Assembly: GCF_001866005.1 (NCBI RefSeq)
Contig: NZ_MLQR01000016.1
Location: 5,259 to 69,258 of the forward strand
Source: Anaerobacillus alkalilacustris
Lineage (GTDB): Bacteria; Bacillota; Bacilli; Bacillales; Anaerobacillaceae
DNA length: 64,000 bases
Direction of reading: 5' to 3'
The notes under the pieces are model-generated. The model searched no databases. It was not told the origin of the DNA and saw only the letters and a program-made list of their open reading frames with translations. Made by a program: the position numbers and the translations under genes. Positions 16,875-26,155 of this stretch are shown here, in pieces (position 1 is the first letter of the stretch; each line of letters begins with the position of its first letter).

Positions 16875-17435
16875 CTATTTTTTCTTTATCGGTTTAACAT
16901 AAATCCCTTTATACGTCTGAATACAAGCACTGACACATTGACCACAGCCATTACAATTCTCCTCAATGACTTTTGGTTTCCCCGACTCAATAGTTAAAGC
17001 TGCGCTCCCTAATGGGCAAGCTCTAGTACAGTAATCACACATCGTCCCTTTATAAGCTAAACAGTTGAATTCGAAAATCTCGGCAACACCCAATTTTTCT
17101 ACACTACCCTCTGCTACTAACGCTCCAGTAGGACAATGAGTTATACAATTATTGCAGAAGGTGCATGGAGATTCATTAGGATTTATATACGGAGTTCCGG
17201 CAAGCTTAGCTCCAAAATCAACCGAAAATAATTCAATTGTTGAAGTAGGACACACTTCTTTGCAAATGCCACAACGAGTGCATGTTGTCATGAAGGCAAG
17301 TTCATGACTAACACCAGGTGGTCGCATGAAATTTCTATCTTCTTCTATAGTAGACCCAATAAGTGTACCAAGGAATTGATAAGATGAACGAAAGTTTGCC
17401 TGTAAATATTGTCTACGACTTATTTTTTCATTCAT
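16875..17435 (-). CDS. napF: NapF/NapG-type ferredoxin of the nitrate reductase operon
   Basis: A 186-residue iron-sulfur protein with four cysteine groups for [4Fe-4S] clusters: CTRCGICKEVCP, CTFCNNCITHCP, CDYCTRACP and CNGCGQCVSAC. The FMRPPGVSHE...GTPYINPNESPC layout is closer to NapG/MauM, while the size and the early SRRQYLQANF motif fit NapF, so the exact type is open. It could pass electrons or help load the iron-sulfur cluster of NapA. It is the last gene of the operon, two bases after napD. If it is exported, the SRR motif would be a Tat signal, but the hydrophobic part is weak. Confidence 0.8.
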   Translation of the reverse strand: MNEKISRRQYLQANFRSSYQFLGTLIGSTIEEDRNFMRPPGVSHELAFMTTCTRCGICKEVCPTSTIELFSVDFGAKLAGTPYINPNESPCTFCNNCITHCPTGALVAEGSVEKLGVAEIFEFNCLAYKGTMCDYCTRACPLGSAALTIESGKPKVIEENCNGCGQCVSACIQTYKGIYVKPIKKK

Positions 17436-17437
17436 TG

Positions 17438-17701
17438 CTAGTCCACACTTATATAATGTTGCATTGCTCGATCTTCCTCAAAGTTTGTATACGCCAGACA
17501 AACGGAAACAATGCCATCAATTTCTTTAAATTTTTCACCTATTCGATAGCTTTCATCAACAGATTCAGCTTCAAGAGTTACAATTACTTTTACCTCTTCT
17601 ACAACGTGATGCACTTCAACTCCAGTTATTTTCTGTAGACTTTCAATAACCATCCTTGTTTTTCCATTAACTGTAATTAACATAAATCCTGAAATGACCA
17701 T
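17438..17701 (-). CDS. napD: NapD, Tat-proofreading chaperone for NapA
   Basis: An 87-residue protein with the NapD fold pattern: VISGFMLITVNGKTRMVIES at the start, then a GVEVHHVVEEVKVIVTLEAE strand-rich block and a final acidic segment. In other bacteria NapD binds the twin-arginine signal of NapA and holds it back until the cofactor is in place. The neighbouring NapA does carry such a signal. GAGGTG lies before the ATG. It is twelve bases after napB and two before the ferredoxin gene. Confidence 0.85.
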   Translation of the reverse strand: MVISGFMLITVNGKTRMVIESLQKITGVEVHHVVEEVKVIVTLEAESVDESYRIGEKFKEIDGIVSVCLAYTNFEEDRAMQHYISVD

Positions 17702-17713
17702 ACATACACCTCA

Positions 17714-18127
17714 TTAGTTATCCCTATTAAAAGCTGGCTTATCATCTTCTTGAGTTACATGACATTGAATACAGTATGTTCTGTATAGCTCATTATTTCG
17801 ATTATTGTCATAATAATGATCTTCTGGTAATGTAGCTGCTCCAGTAGTTTCTAGAGCATGACACATTAAGCAACTATCTTGCTGTAGATCGGGGTTCCAA
17901 CGATTTATATGATCAGCTGGTTGGGGTGGTGGTGCTGATACTAATACCATCGTTGCAGCATCAGCTCTCTCTTCATTCAACTGTGGTAATAATAATGTTT
18001 TAGCTGTCTGCTGTTCAGTTTGATCTTCGTTTGGTTCTGTATGACTAAAGAAACTAGAACCAACAGATATTGCCACAATTAATAGTCCAATCACGAATAA
18101 AAAAATAGTATATTTTAACTTTTTCAT
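17714..18127 (-). CDS. napB: NapB-like diheme cytochrome c
   Basis: A 137-residue protein with an N-terminal membrane segment (residues about 7-25; signal or anchor) and two heme c motifs, CLMCH and CIQCH, in the C-terminal half. The PPPQPADHINRWNPDLQQD segment before the first heme is typical of NapB, the electron-transfer subunit of periplasmic nitrate reductase. With no periplasm, it would sit on the outer face of the membrane. Heme attachment needs a cytochrome c maturation system not found in this window. It starts 13 bases after napA and belongs to the same operon. Confidence 0.85.
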   Translation of the reverse strand: MKKLKYTIFLFVIGLLIVAISVGSSFFSHTEPNEDQTEQQTAKTLLLPQLNEERADAATMVLVSAPPPQPADHINRWNPDLQQDSCLMCHALETTGAATLPEDHYYDNNRNNELYRTYCIQCHVTQEDDKPAFNRDN

Positions 18128-18140
18128 ATATGACTGCCCC

Positions 18141-20708
18141 CTACACCTTCATAATCTTAACCGCGCATTTTTTATAATCTGGTTGTTTTGAAATTGGGCA
18201 ATAGGCATCAAGTGTTGTATCATTTATCAATACTTCTTCAGCAAAAAAGGGCACGTATATTAAACCTTTCGGTGGCCTACCGCGTCCATTTGTTGTTACT
18301 TTTACCTTTGTTTTTCCACGACGCGACTCAATAAATACCCAATCCATATCCTCAATTCCAAGCTTTTTGGCATCCTCAGGATGTATCTCACAAAGAGCTT
18401 CGGGAACAGCTCGGTGTAATTCAGGTACCCGACGAGTCATAGATCCACTATGCCAATGTTCTAATACTCGACCAGTACATAACCAGAAAGGATATTCTTC
18501 ATCAGGAATTTCTGGAGCATCTTCAAATGGTCTAAAAAATACAGTAGGACGATGATCATTAGATTTATAGAAATCAATATTTTTATACTTACCTGCTTGA
18601 CCATATTCTTCAACACCCACTTGATCAAAGCCATCTTCTTGTCTCCCATGAGCGTATCGCCATTTTGTTTCAAGCCACTTTCCATTTACCTCTCGGACCG
18701 GCCATAAAATACCATGCTGCTTTAAGTATTCTTCATATGGAGCTAATTGCTTGGCTTTCGTTTTCAACTTTTTACCTAACTCTTGTACTTTCGAATTTGG
18801 ATGGATATGAGGATTAGAAAATAATCGATATTCTTCCCAAAGATTACGACAAACCTCTGTCTGATTGTGTTTCAGATCCTGATTCTCATAATCCCAAATA
18901 TCTGGACCATTCTTTCCGAAAATTACATCAAACGCATCATGCCCACCAATTTTTTTACCTTCTAAAACACGTTTGGCAACTTGAACAATTGTCCACAAAT
19001 CCCATTTCGCTTCTCCTGGTGGCTCTTGACACTTTTCAAAAATAGCGTTTCGACGCTCAGCATTGCCAAACATCCCTTCTCTTTCCACCCACATAGCAGC
19101 AGGAAAAACGACATTTGCCATTTCTGTAGAGCGAGTTGGGTAAACTTCAGATACGACAATAAACCCGTCATTAACGCCCTTTCCATCTTCATCAACACCA
19201 CGAAATCGATTAGTTTTAGGTAGTGTCTGCCCCCAGTTATTTGACATACTCCAAAGAAATTTTACTTTCCCATTCCCCAACTCTCGAAACATTTTTATCG
19301 TATGAAAACCTGGTTTTTCAATAGCATCGAGATACCCTTCTGGTAAATTCCAAATCATTTCACTAAAGCGGCGGTGTTCTTGATTATCAACAACTAAATC
19401 GGCAGGAAGGCGATGTGAAAATACCCCTACTTCACGTGCGGTTCCACAAGCACTCGGCTGGCCAGTTAATGAAAACGGTCCACTACCTGGTTGACTAATC
19501 TTTCCTGTTAAGAGATGAATATTATAAATCAAATTGTTCATCCATGTTCCACGAGTGTGCTGGTTAACACCCATCGTCCAAGTTGAAACGATTTTCTTAT
19601 TAGGATCTGCAAATTCTTTAGCTAGTGCTTGTAAATCTTCAACTGCTACACCAGACAGTTCAGAAGTATATTCAAATGTATATTGACTAACACTTTCTTT
19701 AAACTCATCAAATGAAATGGACCAATTCGCACCAGAATTTAGACCAATTTCAGTTCCATCATAATCATCATTGATTGCATGGCCTAAATTTTCAGTCCCT
19801 GCTTTAAATTGACAGTGGTCGTTAATAAACTGTTTATCGTAAGCTTCGGTTTCAATTACATAATTAGCAATACAATTTGCAATCGCTAAATCAGTTTGTG
19901 GCCTAAATACTAGTACTTTGTCTGCAACTTCACTTGTACGAGAATATCTCGTTGTTAAATCATAATGTAAAACATTGGTACCTGTTAGCTTTCTAGCAGT
20001 TAAACGCGAATATAATACCGGGTGCATTTCTGCCATATTCGCTCCCCATGTAAGAAATACATCGGCTTGGTCTAAATCTTCATAACATCCCATCGGCTCG
20101 TCAGATTGGAAAGTCGTCATAAACCCAGCTACAGCACTTGCCATGCAAAGTCTTGCGTTAGGGTCTATATTATTATTTTGTAATCCAACTTTCCAAAGTT
20201 TCACTGAAGCATAACCTTCATGAATGGTCTGTTGTCCAGATCCCCAAAAAGCAATAGAGTTAGGATCAGCTTCGTGGGCTTCTTTCAATTTACTTGCAAC
20301 CAAATCAAGAGCTTCTTCCCATGTCGCTTCACGAAAGCCATCCATTGTACCTTTTTTACTGTTATCTTCACGGATTAAAGGTTTTGTTAATCGGTCTTTC
20401 CCGAACAATATCTTTCCTAAATAGTAACCTTTCACACAATTAAGTCCCCTATTTGAACGATTATTAGGGTCCCCTTTCACCGCTATCACTCTGTTATTTT
20501 TTATTCCAACTAAAACTCCACAACCAGTTCCACAGTAGCGACAAACAGAAGTTTTCCATTCATCTGGTTGAATTGATTGTGCTTCCAATTCTACTGGGTC
20601 TTTTGTTGGTTTCTTAGGTTCCGGTGTTGTCTTTGATGTACATCCTGCGGCAATCATAGCTGATGAGATCGCAGCAGCTTTTAATAGACTTCTTCTTGTT
20701 AATTCCAT
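18141..20708 (-). CDS. napA: Periplasmic-type nitrate reductase catalytic subunit NapA
   Basis: An 855-residue molybdopterin oxidoreductase that reduces nitrate to nitrite. The start [13 protein letters not shown] is a twin-arginine signal, followed directly by a lipobox (IAAGC, Cys23), so it is probably exported folded and lipid-anchored. A [4Fe-4S] cluster is bound by Cys56, Cys59, Cys63 and Cys91. The molybdenum ligand is Cys188 ([12 protein letters not shown]), the NapA class rather than the selenocysteine or aspartate classes. The C-terminus is the MoCo-binding domain ending CAVKIMKV. The length is a little more than Gram-negative NapA. It is first gene of napA-B-D-F; no napC is present. 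Confidence 0.93.
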   Translation of the reverse strand: MELTRRSLLKAAAISSAMIAAGCTSKTTPEPKKPTKDPVELEAQSIQPDEWKTSVCRYCGTGCGVLVGIKNNRVIAVKGDPNNRSNRGLNCVKGYYLGKILFGKDRLTKPLIREDNSKKGTMDGFREATWEEALDLVASKLKEAHEADPNSIAFWGSGQQTIHEGYASVKLWKVGLQNNNIDPNARLCMASAVAGFMTTFQSDEPMGCYEDLDQADVFLTWGANMAEMHPVLYSRLTARKLTGTNVLHYDLTTRYSRTSEVADKVLVFRPQTDLAIANCIANYVIETEAYDKQFINDHCQFKAGTENLGHAINDDYDGTEIGLNSGANWSISFDEFKESVSQYTFEYTSELSGVAVEDLQALAKEFADPNKKIVSTWTMGVNQHTRGTWMNNLIYNIHLLTGKISQPGSGPFSLTGQPSACGTAREVGVFSHRLPADLVVDNQEHRRFSEMIWNLPEGYLDAIEKPGFHTIKMFRELGNGKVKFLWSMSNNWGQTLPKTNRFRGVDEDGKGVNDGFIVVSEVYPTRSTEMANVVFPAAMWVEREGMFGNAERRNAIFEKCQEPPGEAKWDLWTIVQVAKRVLEGKKIGGHDAFDVIFGKNGPDIWDYENQDLKHNQTEVCRNLWEEYRLFSNPHIHPNSKVQELGKKLKTKAKQLAPYEEYLKQHGILWPVREVNGKWLETKWRYAHGRQEDGFDQVGVEEYGQAGKYKNIDFYKSNDHRPTVFFRPFEDAPEIPDEEYPFWLCTGRVLEHWHSGSMTRRVPELHRAVPEALCEIHPEDAKKLGIEDMDWVFIESRRGKTKVKVTTNGRGRPPKGLIYVPFFAEEVLINDTTLDAYCPISKQPDYKKCAVKIMKV

Positions 20709-20755
20709 TCCAGCTTCCCCCCTACCTCATACTTCTCTAAAAACTCTATCTTTCA

Positions 20756-20798
20756 ATTGTAACCCTAGTTTTTTGAATGAAATGTGTTAAATGTCACA
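20756..20798 (-). promoter_or_regulatory. FNR-like anaerobic promoter of the nap operon
   Basis: On the minus strand TGTGA-CATTTA-ACACA (20798-20783) matches the FNR/CRP consensus at nine of ten positions. TACAAT at 20761-20756 is a good -10 box. If transcription starts near 20749, the dyad is centred at -41.5, exactly the class II FNR position. This predicts induction without oxygen. Confidence 0.75.
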
Positions 20799-20833
20799 TT
20801 TTCTGTAGATAGAACTTACATTAGATTAGAATT

Positions 20834-20953
20834 GAGCAGCAGCCGCTCTAACGTAAGTGAACTCGTTTCAGCAAGCTGAAACATCGGAAAATCAGGTGGA
20901 GAGTCTAATCCACCTGATTGGAAAATCCCACCTACGCTAAGCTTAGAGGTGGG
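20834..20953. ncRNA. Structured element A (three strong hairpins), orphan
   Basis: Hairpins at 20865-20882 (GTTTCAGC/GCTGAAAC), 20892-20917 (TCAGGTGGA/TCCACCTGA) and 20927-20953 (CCCACCT/AGGTGGG). A weaker GAGC/GCTC hairpin lies at 20834-20848. The same layout occurs at 42922-43011 with different stem sequences but kept pairing. No transposase lies next to it. The 3' hairpin with AGAGGTGGGGGTC resembles right ends of IS200/IS605-type (TnpB) elements, so it may be an orphan end or guide-RNA relic. Transcription and strand are unproven. Confidence 0.6.
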
Positions 20954-21019
20954 GGTCTCTTTTACCAAAAAATTCAGATAGAACTGTATACTCAAGATGA
21001 AGAGGAATTAGCAGTTGAA

Positions 21020-21051
21020 GATAGACAGTTTTCCAAATAAGAAATTTATAC
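21020..21051 (+). repeat. Remnant of a dispersed-repeat right end
   Basis: AGATAGACAGTTTTCCAAAT followed by AAGAAATTTATA repeats, with changes, the right end of the dispersed family; it lies just before the full copy at 21063. Confidence 0.55.
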
Positions 21052-21062
21052 TTTAACTTGTA

Positions 21063-21350
21063 GCAAGAAAAGTTCAAGGCGCCTTGGTCACGAGCGAAAG
21101 GCACTGGAAGGCCTTTGACAGAAGCCGCTCTTTGGCTTCCGCGTGCTTCTGCGTCTGACAGCAACGCATCGAAGTAGGCTTCCTCGAAGCAGTGTTTTGT
21201 GCGACGAGTAATCGCAGGAGCAAAGCTGCATGAAGCTATTCAGAGACGTTATTCAAATAGTTATTGAAGTCCGTTGCTTGACTGAAGTGATCGAGCCGAT
21301 GGCGCCTGGAGTTAGACAGTTTCCAAGTTAGAAATTTATAAATTCTGATT
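21063..21350 (+). repeat. Dispersed repeat, full copy (288 bp, one internal unit)
   Basis: Left end GCAAGAAAAGTTCAAGGCGCC, right end GGCGCCTGGAGTTAGACAG and then TTCCAAGTTAGAAATTTATA. Between them are the conserved CGAAAGGCACTGGAAGGCC block, a GAAGCCGCTCTTTGGCTTCC hairpin and one GTGCGACGAGTAATCGCAGG unit. No protein is encoded. Confidence 0.9.
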
Positions 21351-21354
21351 AAGT

Positions 21355-21383
21355 AAAAAAAACGCACAAATTGTGCGTTTTTT
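21355..21383. terminator. Bidirectional terminator
   Basis: AAAAAACGCACAA pairs with TTGTGCGTTTTTT directly after the repeat copy. Confidence 0.85.
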
Positions 21384-21551
21384 ACTACAACTTACATTTA
21401 ACTTATACTAACCCGAAGCGTATGTATAATGTTGAATAGAACAATACAATACTCGTTATTAAGATAGAGGAAGAAAAGCCTAAATCAGTTGTGATTTAGG
21501 TTAGTAATTGAGAAGTAACTCAAATGCTTCTTTACTGAAAGCAATTTTTCT

Positions 21552-22457
21552 TTAATACATCCAATTAAATTGATCGTCAATGACCTCATTTTCATGAGGG
21601 ACAAAAAATAATTGAACAAAAATAATTGCTAATAAATAGGTGATAACCGTATATTTAATTAGGTAAGGAAACCTCATACCTAGCGGAAGCCAAACTTCTA
21701 CAATTGAAGGATACACAGCAGCTTGAACGAAAATAGGAAAACCACTCCAAAATAATAGTGAAGCTTTTGGTCCAGTCCACATAACAAAAATAGGCATTAA
21801 AACAAGGACAGATAATAAACCGATTGCTAGCTTAATCATTAATAATGTAAGTAAGCTTGGACTGGTTGATAAAATATTTGCAAGATCTGTATAATACGGT
21901 GCTACAAAGGGAGATATTAGCGAATCTGTAACTAGGTAAATCGGCACAAAACATAGGGCTCCAATCCAAAATTTCCAAATCCAACTACTTACTTTCGTAG
22001 CGCTAAAATACTCTTTTGCCTTATGTCTAATAGATATTAACTCCCTTTCAGGCTTCCATAATAAAGATACAGTAAAAGCAAAAACTAATGAAGGAATAAT
22101 ATGTGAAACTAAGTCGAATATGACATTATTATTTAAATTAGATATATAACCATCAATAGCTCTTACTAAATGAAAAAAGAAATAATGATAAACAAAAATA
22201 AACACAAATCTTTCCAAAATAGGTTGATTTAATTTTTTTACCAATTCTCCTACCAATATAGAAGTTAAAATAATAATACAAATAAACAATAACGTACTAT
22301 TTATGTTTGCCAATAAAATCGGATGCTCGGGAAAATCAAACCTTAATAACAAAATAATAGGTTGACTGAAAAGTATCCCAAACAATGTAGCTAACGCGAC
22401 AGCTATCCCTTTAACTAAAGATATAAAACTATACTTAGCGATCATATACGCATCCAT
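21552..22457 (-). CDS. Multi-pass membrane protein of unknown function
   Basis: A 301-residue protein with about eight hydrophobic helices and short loops. Two charged loops (ELVKKLNQPILERF and KPERELISIRHKAKEYF) divide it. A late SLLFWSGFPIFVQAAVYPSI helix is followed by LPLGMRFPYLIKYTV. I do not recognise a transporter or enzyme family. It is a single gene bounded by a bidirectional terminator (21355) and another on its upstream side (22668). It lies between the nap operon and tatAC, but nothing in its sequence ties it to them. Confidence 0.6.
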   Translation of the reverse strand: MDAYMIAKYSFISLVKGIAVALATLFGILFSQPIILLLRFDFPEHPILLANINSTLLFICIIILTSILVGELVKKLNQPILERFVFIFVYHYFFFHLVRAIDGYISNLNNNVIFDLVSHIIPSLVFAFTVSLLWKPERELISIRHKAKEYFSATKVSSWIWKFWIGALCFVPIYLVTDSLISPFVAPYYTDLANILSTSPSLLTLLMIKLAIGLLSVLVLMPIFVMWTGPKASLLFWSGFPIFVQAAVYPSIVEVWLPLGMRFPYLIKYTVITYLLAIIFVQLFFVPHENEVIDDQFNWMY

Positions 22458-22667
22458 GCTATTCCCTCCCCACTTTTAAGGGTTCTTAATAAGTATTTTC
22501 TATATTAAACTCAAGTTAACATAAATATTTTTACCTACCTTATACTATACGTTATTTTCGCACACTTTTTGTGACACAATTAGTACAGTATATTTACAAA
22601 TTTCAAAAGTCGCTTCACAACTTAACTGCAAGTAAAAAATTAGTGGATCGTTAACTTTCTCCGTAGT

Positions 22668-22708
22668 AAAAAGAAGTATCTGACGTCATCTGTCAGATAC
22701 TTCTTTTT
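22668..22708. terminator. Strong bidirectional terminator
   Basis: AAAAAGAAGTATCTGAC pairs perfectly with GTCAGATACTTCTTTTT around a seven-base loop. Confidence 0.9.
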
Positions 22709-22715
22709 CACAGTT

Positions 22716-23170
22716 TCAGAATTTATAAATTTCAACTTGGAAACTGTCTAGCGCAAGCAGCCTACGAGCTCGGTCACTTCAGTCAAGCAACGGACTTCAA
22801 TTACTATTTGAATAACGTCTCTGAATAGCTTCATGCAGCTTTGCTCCTGCGATTACTCGTCGCACGAAAAACAATTGCTCCTGCGATTACTCGTCGCACG
22901 AAAAACAATTGCTCCTGCGATTACTCGTCGCACGAAAAACAATTGCTCCTGCGATTACTCGTCGCACAAAACACTGCTTCGAGGAAGCTTGCTACGAAGC
23001 TATGCTAGAAGACGCAGAGGCACGTAACCGTAAGAAGCCAAAGAGCGGCTTCTGTCAAAGGCCGCCCCAGTGAAGCTACTACTTGAATTACTTCGAAGCG
23101 GCTTTGCTCTTGAGCAAACGCAGAGGCACAGGAGCAGCTGCTCGTGACCAAGGCGCTTGCGCTTTTCTTG
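22716..23170 (-). repeat. Dispersed repeat, longest copy (455 bp, inverted)
   Basis: The same family in reverse orientation: the right end lies at 22716 (TCAGAATTTATAAATTTCAA) and the left end at 23170 (CGCTTTTCTTG). It contains the 34-bp unit three full times plus a partial one, and an extra insertion near 23060-23140. It ends two bases from the tatC stop. Confidence 0.9.
22842..22967. repeat. 34-bp perfect tandem repeat inside the dispersed repeat
   Basis: Three identical 34-bp units starting TGCTCCTGCGATTACTCGTC at 22842, 22876 and 22910, then a 24-bp partial unit. No spacers separate them. Confidence 0.95.
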
Positions 23171-23172
23171 TT

Positions 23173-23910
23173 TTACACTTCTGTATTCTCATTCTCCTGT
23201 TCTTTCTTTAACTTCCTTCTAAAAATAATACTAGACAAAATGATACTTACTTCATAAAGGAAAAGTAACGGAATGATAACTAATACATCTGAAATAAAAT
23301 CGGGCGGTGAAATTAGTACGGAAATAACAACAATAACAAAAAATGCATACTTTCTATTTTTCTGCATTCCTTTTGGCGTGACTATTCCTAAACTTGTTAA
23401 GAACATAACAACTAATGGCATTTCAAAAAGAATACTAAATGGAATTGTCATACGTAAAACAAATTGAAAGTATTTATCAGTCGTAAACATCATTGTAAAC
23501 ATATCGCTTCCTAAACCAGTTAGAAAGTTTAAAACTAAAGGTAGGACAATAAAATAACCAAATGACAATCCAGCTATAAATAAAAACAAGGATGCCGGGA
23601 TATAAATTATAGTTAATCTTTGTTCACGCTTTGTTAGCGCCGGCTTTACAAAAAGCCAAATTTGCCAGATTAAAACCGGTATCGATAACCCAAGAGCAAT
23701 TACTCCAGCTAATAAAAAATATACATATACAATATCCAATGGACCGAGGACTGTTAATGTCATGTCCAAATCCTTTACGAACCAGTCGTATATATTTGTG
23801 ACAAATACAAAGCTAGCAATAAAAAATATTATAAAAGCAGCCAAAACAACCATAACCCTTTTTCTTAACTCGTCTAAGTGATCTAGGATGTTCATACTTT
23901 GATCGGTCAT
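23173..23910 (-). CDS. tatC: Sec-independent protein translocase TatC
   Basis: A 245-residue protein with six membrane helices and the TatC signature start (NILDHLDELRKRVMVV) and second-helix loop WQIWLFVKPALTKREQR, including the conserved FxKPxLxxxE. TatC recognises twin-arginine signals and, with TatA, moves folded proteins across the membrane. tatA lies 97 bases upstream, the usual Bacillus minimal TatAC pair. NapA, encoded 2.5 kb away, has a twin-arginine signal and is the obvious local substrate. A dispersed repeat begins two bases after the stop. Confidence 0.95.
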   Translation of the reverse strand: MTDQSMNILDHLDELRKRVMVVLAAFIIFFIASFVFVTNIYDWFVKDLDMTLTVLGPLDIVYVYFLLAGVIALGLSIPVLIWQIWLFVKPALTKREQRLTIIYIPASLFLFIAGLSFGYFIVLPLVLNFLTGLGSDMFTMMFTTDKYFQFVLRMTIPFSILFEMPLVVMFLTSLGIVTPKGMQKNRKYAFFVIVVISVLISPPDFISDVLVIIPLLFLYEVSIILSSIIFRRKLKKEQENENTEV

Positions 23911-24007
23911 AACTAAACATCTCCTTAAACAATAAAAAGATGCAAGACAGATGACTATATTCTCACATCTTCCAACTATAATAAAATATTATACCTTTAT
24001 TTTTGTA

Positions 24008-24208
24008 TTATTTTTTTGATTTTGTTTTTGACTTTTCATCTTCAAGTTCTTCCATTACATCACTCGTTAACTCCCTAGTAGACGACTTAAATTCCTTTAA
24101 CGTTTGCCCTACAGCTTTTCCTAATTCAGGTAATTTTTTCGGACCAAAAATAATTAAAGCTATTACTAGAATAAGTACTAAACCTGGTATTCCTATATTT
24201 GTCAGCAT
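24008..24208 (-). CDS. tatA: Sec-independent protein translocase TatA
   Basis: A 66-residue protein with one membrane helix ([17 protein letters not shown]), the [14 protein letters not shown] hinge and amphipathic helix, and a charged Lys/Glu tail. This is the classic TatA layout. The ATG at 24208 has AAGGAGG eight bases before it; the TTG at 24214 is too close. It forms the pore-forming component with TatC from the next gene. The pair stands apart from the nap operon but on the same strand. Confidence 0.95.
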   Translation of the reverse strand: MLTNIGIPGLVLILVIALIIFGPKKLPELGKAVGQTLKEFKSSTRELTSDVMEELEDEKSKTKSKK

Positions 24209-24214
24209 TTTCAA

Positions 24215-24812
24215 GCCCTCCTTAGTAAATATATTTAATATTTACTTACTAGTTGAGTAAATTCTCGTAACTCCATTAATCTAGCGACAACAATTATATC
24301 AAGTTAGAAACATAACAAGTCAACTAAATGGAATTTAGTCAAGTAAAATTGTATTATGAGATCCATTAAGTTACTCCACTACTTTTTTAGTATACATGAA
24401 CTGCTGTTTATATTCTATAACTTATTAGTTTTATATTATAATTTAATATCAAATATTCATAAGGTCTCTAAAGTTTTTTAACATACCTCTTAAAGTCTAT
24501 ACACATTAAACTTACTTCATTAAAGTGTGGATAGTACTGGCCATTAATAGCGAGCTAAAACGAAATCATTGCGTTTAAATTCATAGAATACTAAGAGAAC
24601 AAATGAACGTTTCGAGGTGAGACAACTTGTATTTATTCATAATTAATCATTAATCATCTATCTTGTAAAGGTGTAGAGTGGCAAAAGTCAGTTGCATGCT
24701 TACATAACTAATATTAACTTTGAACATTATTTTTCCAAAGGAAAAAGTAGCTGCCTCTAAAGTTTCGATATAGAATACCTTTCATTAGAGAAGGATGATG
24801 ATTAGTTCAGGC
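24215..24812. other. Intergenic, about 600 bp, no gene seen
   Basis: AT-rich sequence upstream of tatA on one side and downstream of the yqkE-like gene on the other. No open frame with a start signal, no RNA gene and no strong hairpin recognised. Confidence 0.6.
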
Positions 24813-25055
24813 TTATTTATACGATTTCCAATCGAGGTTACTTTCATCAAGAAGCTCCTCAAAGGATTTATTTTTTTCTCTTTCAATTCTTTTTTGTCTT
24901 TCCATTTCTTGTTTCGCTATTTGCTTCTTTGCTTCTTCATCTTTAAGCTGTTTACCAATTAACTTTAATTTTGAAAGCGCCCCTTCATTTAATTGGTCTG
25001 TTAATTGGATTTTTCCATCTTCTTGTTTTTTTAGGTTTCTATGTGCTTTTTTCAT
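24813..25055 (-). CDS. yqkE: YqkE-like charged protein (DUF3886)
   Basis: An 80-residue, highly charged protein predicted to be mostly helical and coiled-coil (KKQIAKQEMERQKRIEREKN). The C-terminal FEELLDESNLDWKSYK and the N-terminal MKKAHRN match Bacillus YqkE/DUF3886 proteins. There is no known function and no membrane segment. It is a single gene, divergent from the cation exchanger. Confidence 0.75.
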   Translation of the reverse strand: MKKAHRNLKKQEDGKIQLTDQLNEGALSKLKLIGKQLKDEEAKKQIAKQEMERQKRIEREKNKSFEELLDESNLDWKSYK

Positions 25056-25168
25056 CGTTACTCCGCTCCATTCGTTAAAAATATTACCACTGGTTTCATA
25101 ACATTTATTTTATCAATGTGTACATGATAATCATACGAAGATATTTTATCAAGCAAAGGTGATATAAA

Positions 25169-26155
25169 TTGTTATTTCTATACTTTTTTTTAGTAGCTAT
25201 AATCACGATTGTTACCGCAACAAAACTATCTGGATATGCTGATATTATTAGTGAAAAAACAGCAGTTGGTGGTATGATTATTGGTTCCATGCTTTTAGCC
25301 GGCGCAACGTCATTACCGGAAATAACAACTAGTTATACATCCATTATGTTAAATAACCCAGATTTAGCAGTCGGAAATATCCTAGGCAGTAACGTGTTTA
25401 ATCTTGTTATCCTAGCCTTTTTAGACCTATATTTTCGAAAAGCTCAGTTTTTTGAAAAAATCTGGACGCAACACCGTTATACAGCTGGTTTAGGGGTCGG
25501 TTTAATGTTCATTATCTTATTCTCGTTACAAACAAATCTAATGTTTATTATTTTAGGTGTAGGAGTTGATACTTTTTTTCTCCTAATTTGTTACACGGTT
25601 GGAATGATTTTAATTTCAAAATTAAAGCAATCCTCTAAGGATAAGACATCACAGAATGAAAAAAGAGATATTCCACTACCTCCGTTATCAGCAAAACAAG
25701 CTTTAAAAAGGTTTATAATTGCAGCTGTAATTATTTTAGTTAGTGGAACTTTATTGACGATCCTAGGTGATCAAATAGCACTGGCTACAGGACTTGGAGC
25801 AAGCTTTGTAGGTAGCTTTCTTTTAGCAGCTTCAACTTCATTGCCAGAGGCTGTTGCATGCTTTGTAGCCTGTAAATTAAGAAACTTCAATTTAGCTATC
25901 GGTTCAATTTTAGGAAGTAACTTATTTAATATCCTAATTTTATGTGGAACGGATATCTTTTACAGAGAAGGCCCTTTACTAGTTCATGTAGAACCAATTC
26001 ATGAACTTACAGCTTCTCTAATTATTTTCTTATACGTAATCACTTTTTATTTACTTATTCGCATTAGACCAAAAACTTCTTTTAATTATTCCTTTCCGTC
26101 ACTGATAATTGTTCTTTCTTACATTGTAACAAGTTACTATATCTTTATTTTTTGA
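25169..26155 (+). CDS. Calcium/cation antiporter (CaCA superfamily)
   Basis: A 328-residue membrane protein made of two homologous halves. Each has the CaCA alpha-repeat: GSMLLAGATSLPEITTS (about residues 39-55) with GNILGSNVFNL in the first half, and GSFLLAASTSLPEAVAC with GSILGSNLFNI in the second. The conserved acidic residues of the alpha-repeats are kept. About ten helices are predicted. It resembles YrbG-type Ca2+/Na+ or H+ exchangers. The start is TTG at 25169 with AAAGGTGA upstream. The ion carried cannot be read from sequence alone. Confidence 0.88.
   Translation: MLFLYFFLVAIITIVTATKLSGYADIISEKTAVGGMIIGSMLLAGATSLPEITTSYTSIMLNNPDLAVGNILGSNVFNLVILAFLDLYFRKAQFFEKIWTQHRYTAGLGVGLMFIILFSLQTNLMFIILGVGVDTFFLLICYTVGMILISKLKQSSKDKTSQNEKRDIPLPPLSAKQALKRFIIAAVIILVSGTLLTILGDQIALATGLGASFVGSFLLAASTSLPEAVACFVACKLRNFNLAIGSILGSNLFNILILCGTDIFYREGPLLVHVEPIHELTASLIIFLYVITFYLLIRIRPKTSFNYSFPSLIIVLSYIVTSYYIFIF

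Noticed and set aside
22842-22967. CRISPR-like array of 34-bp direct repeats
   Set aside because: The units are head to tail with no spacers and belong to a dispersed repeat family; no cas gene is nearby.
22833-23027. 64-residue Cys/Ser/His-rich open frame
   Set aside because: It is the translation of the 34-bp tandem repeat and has no start signal.
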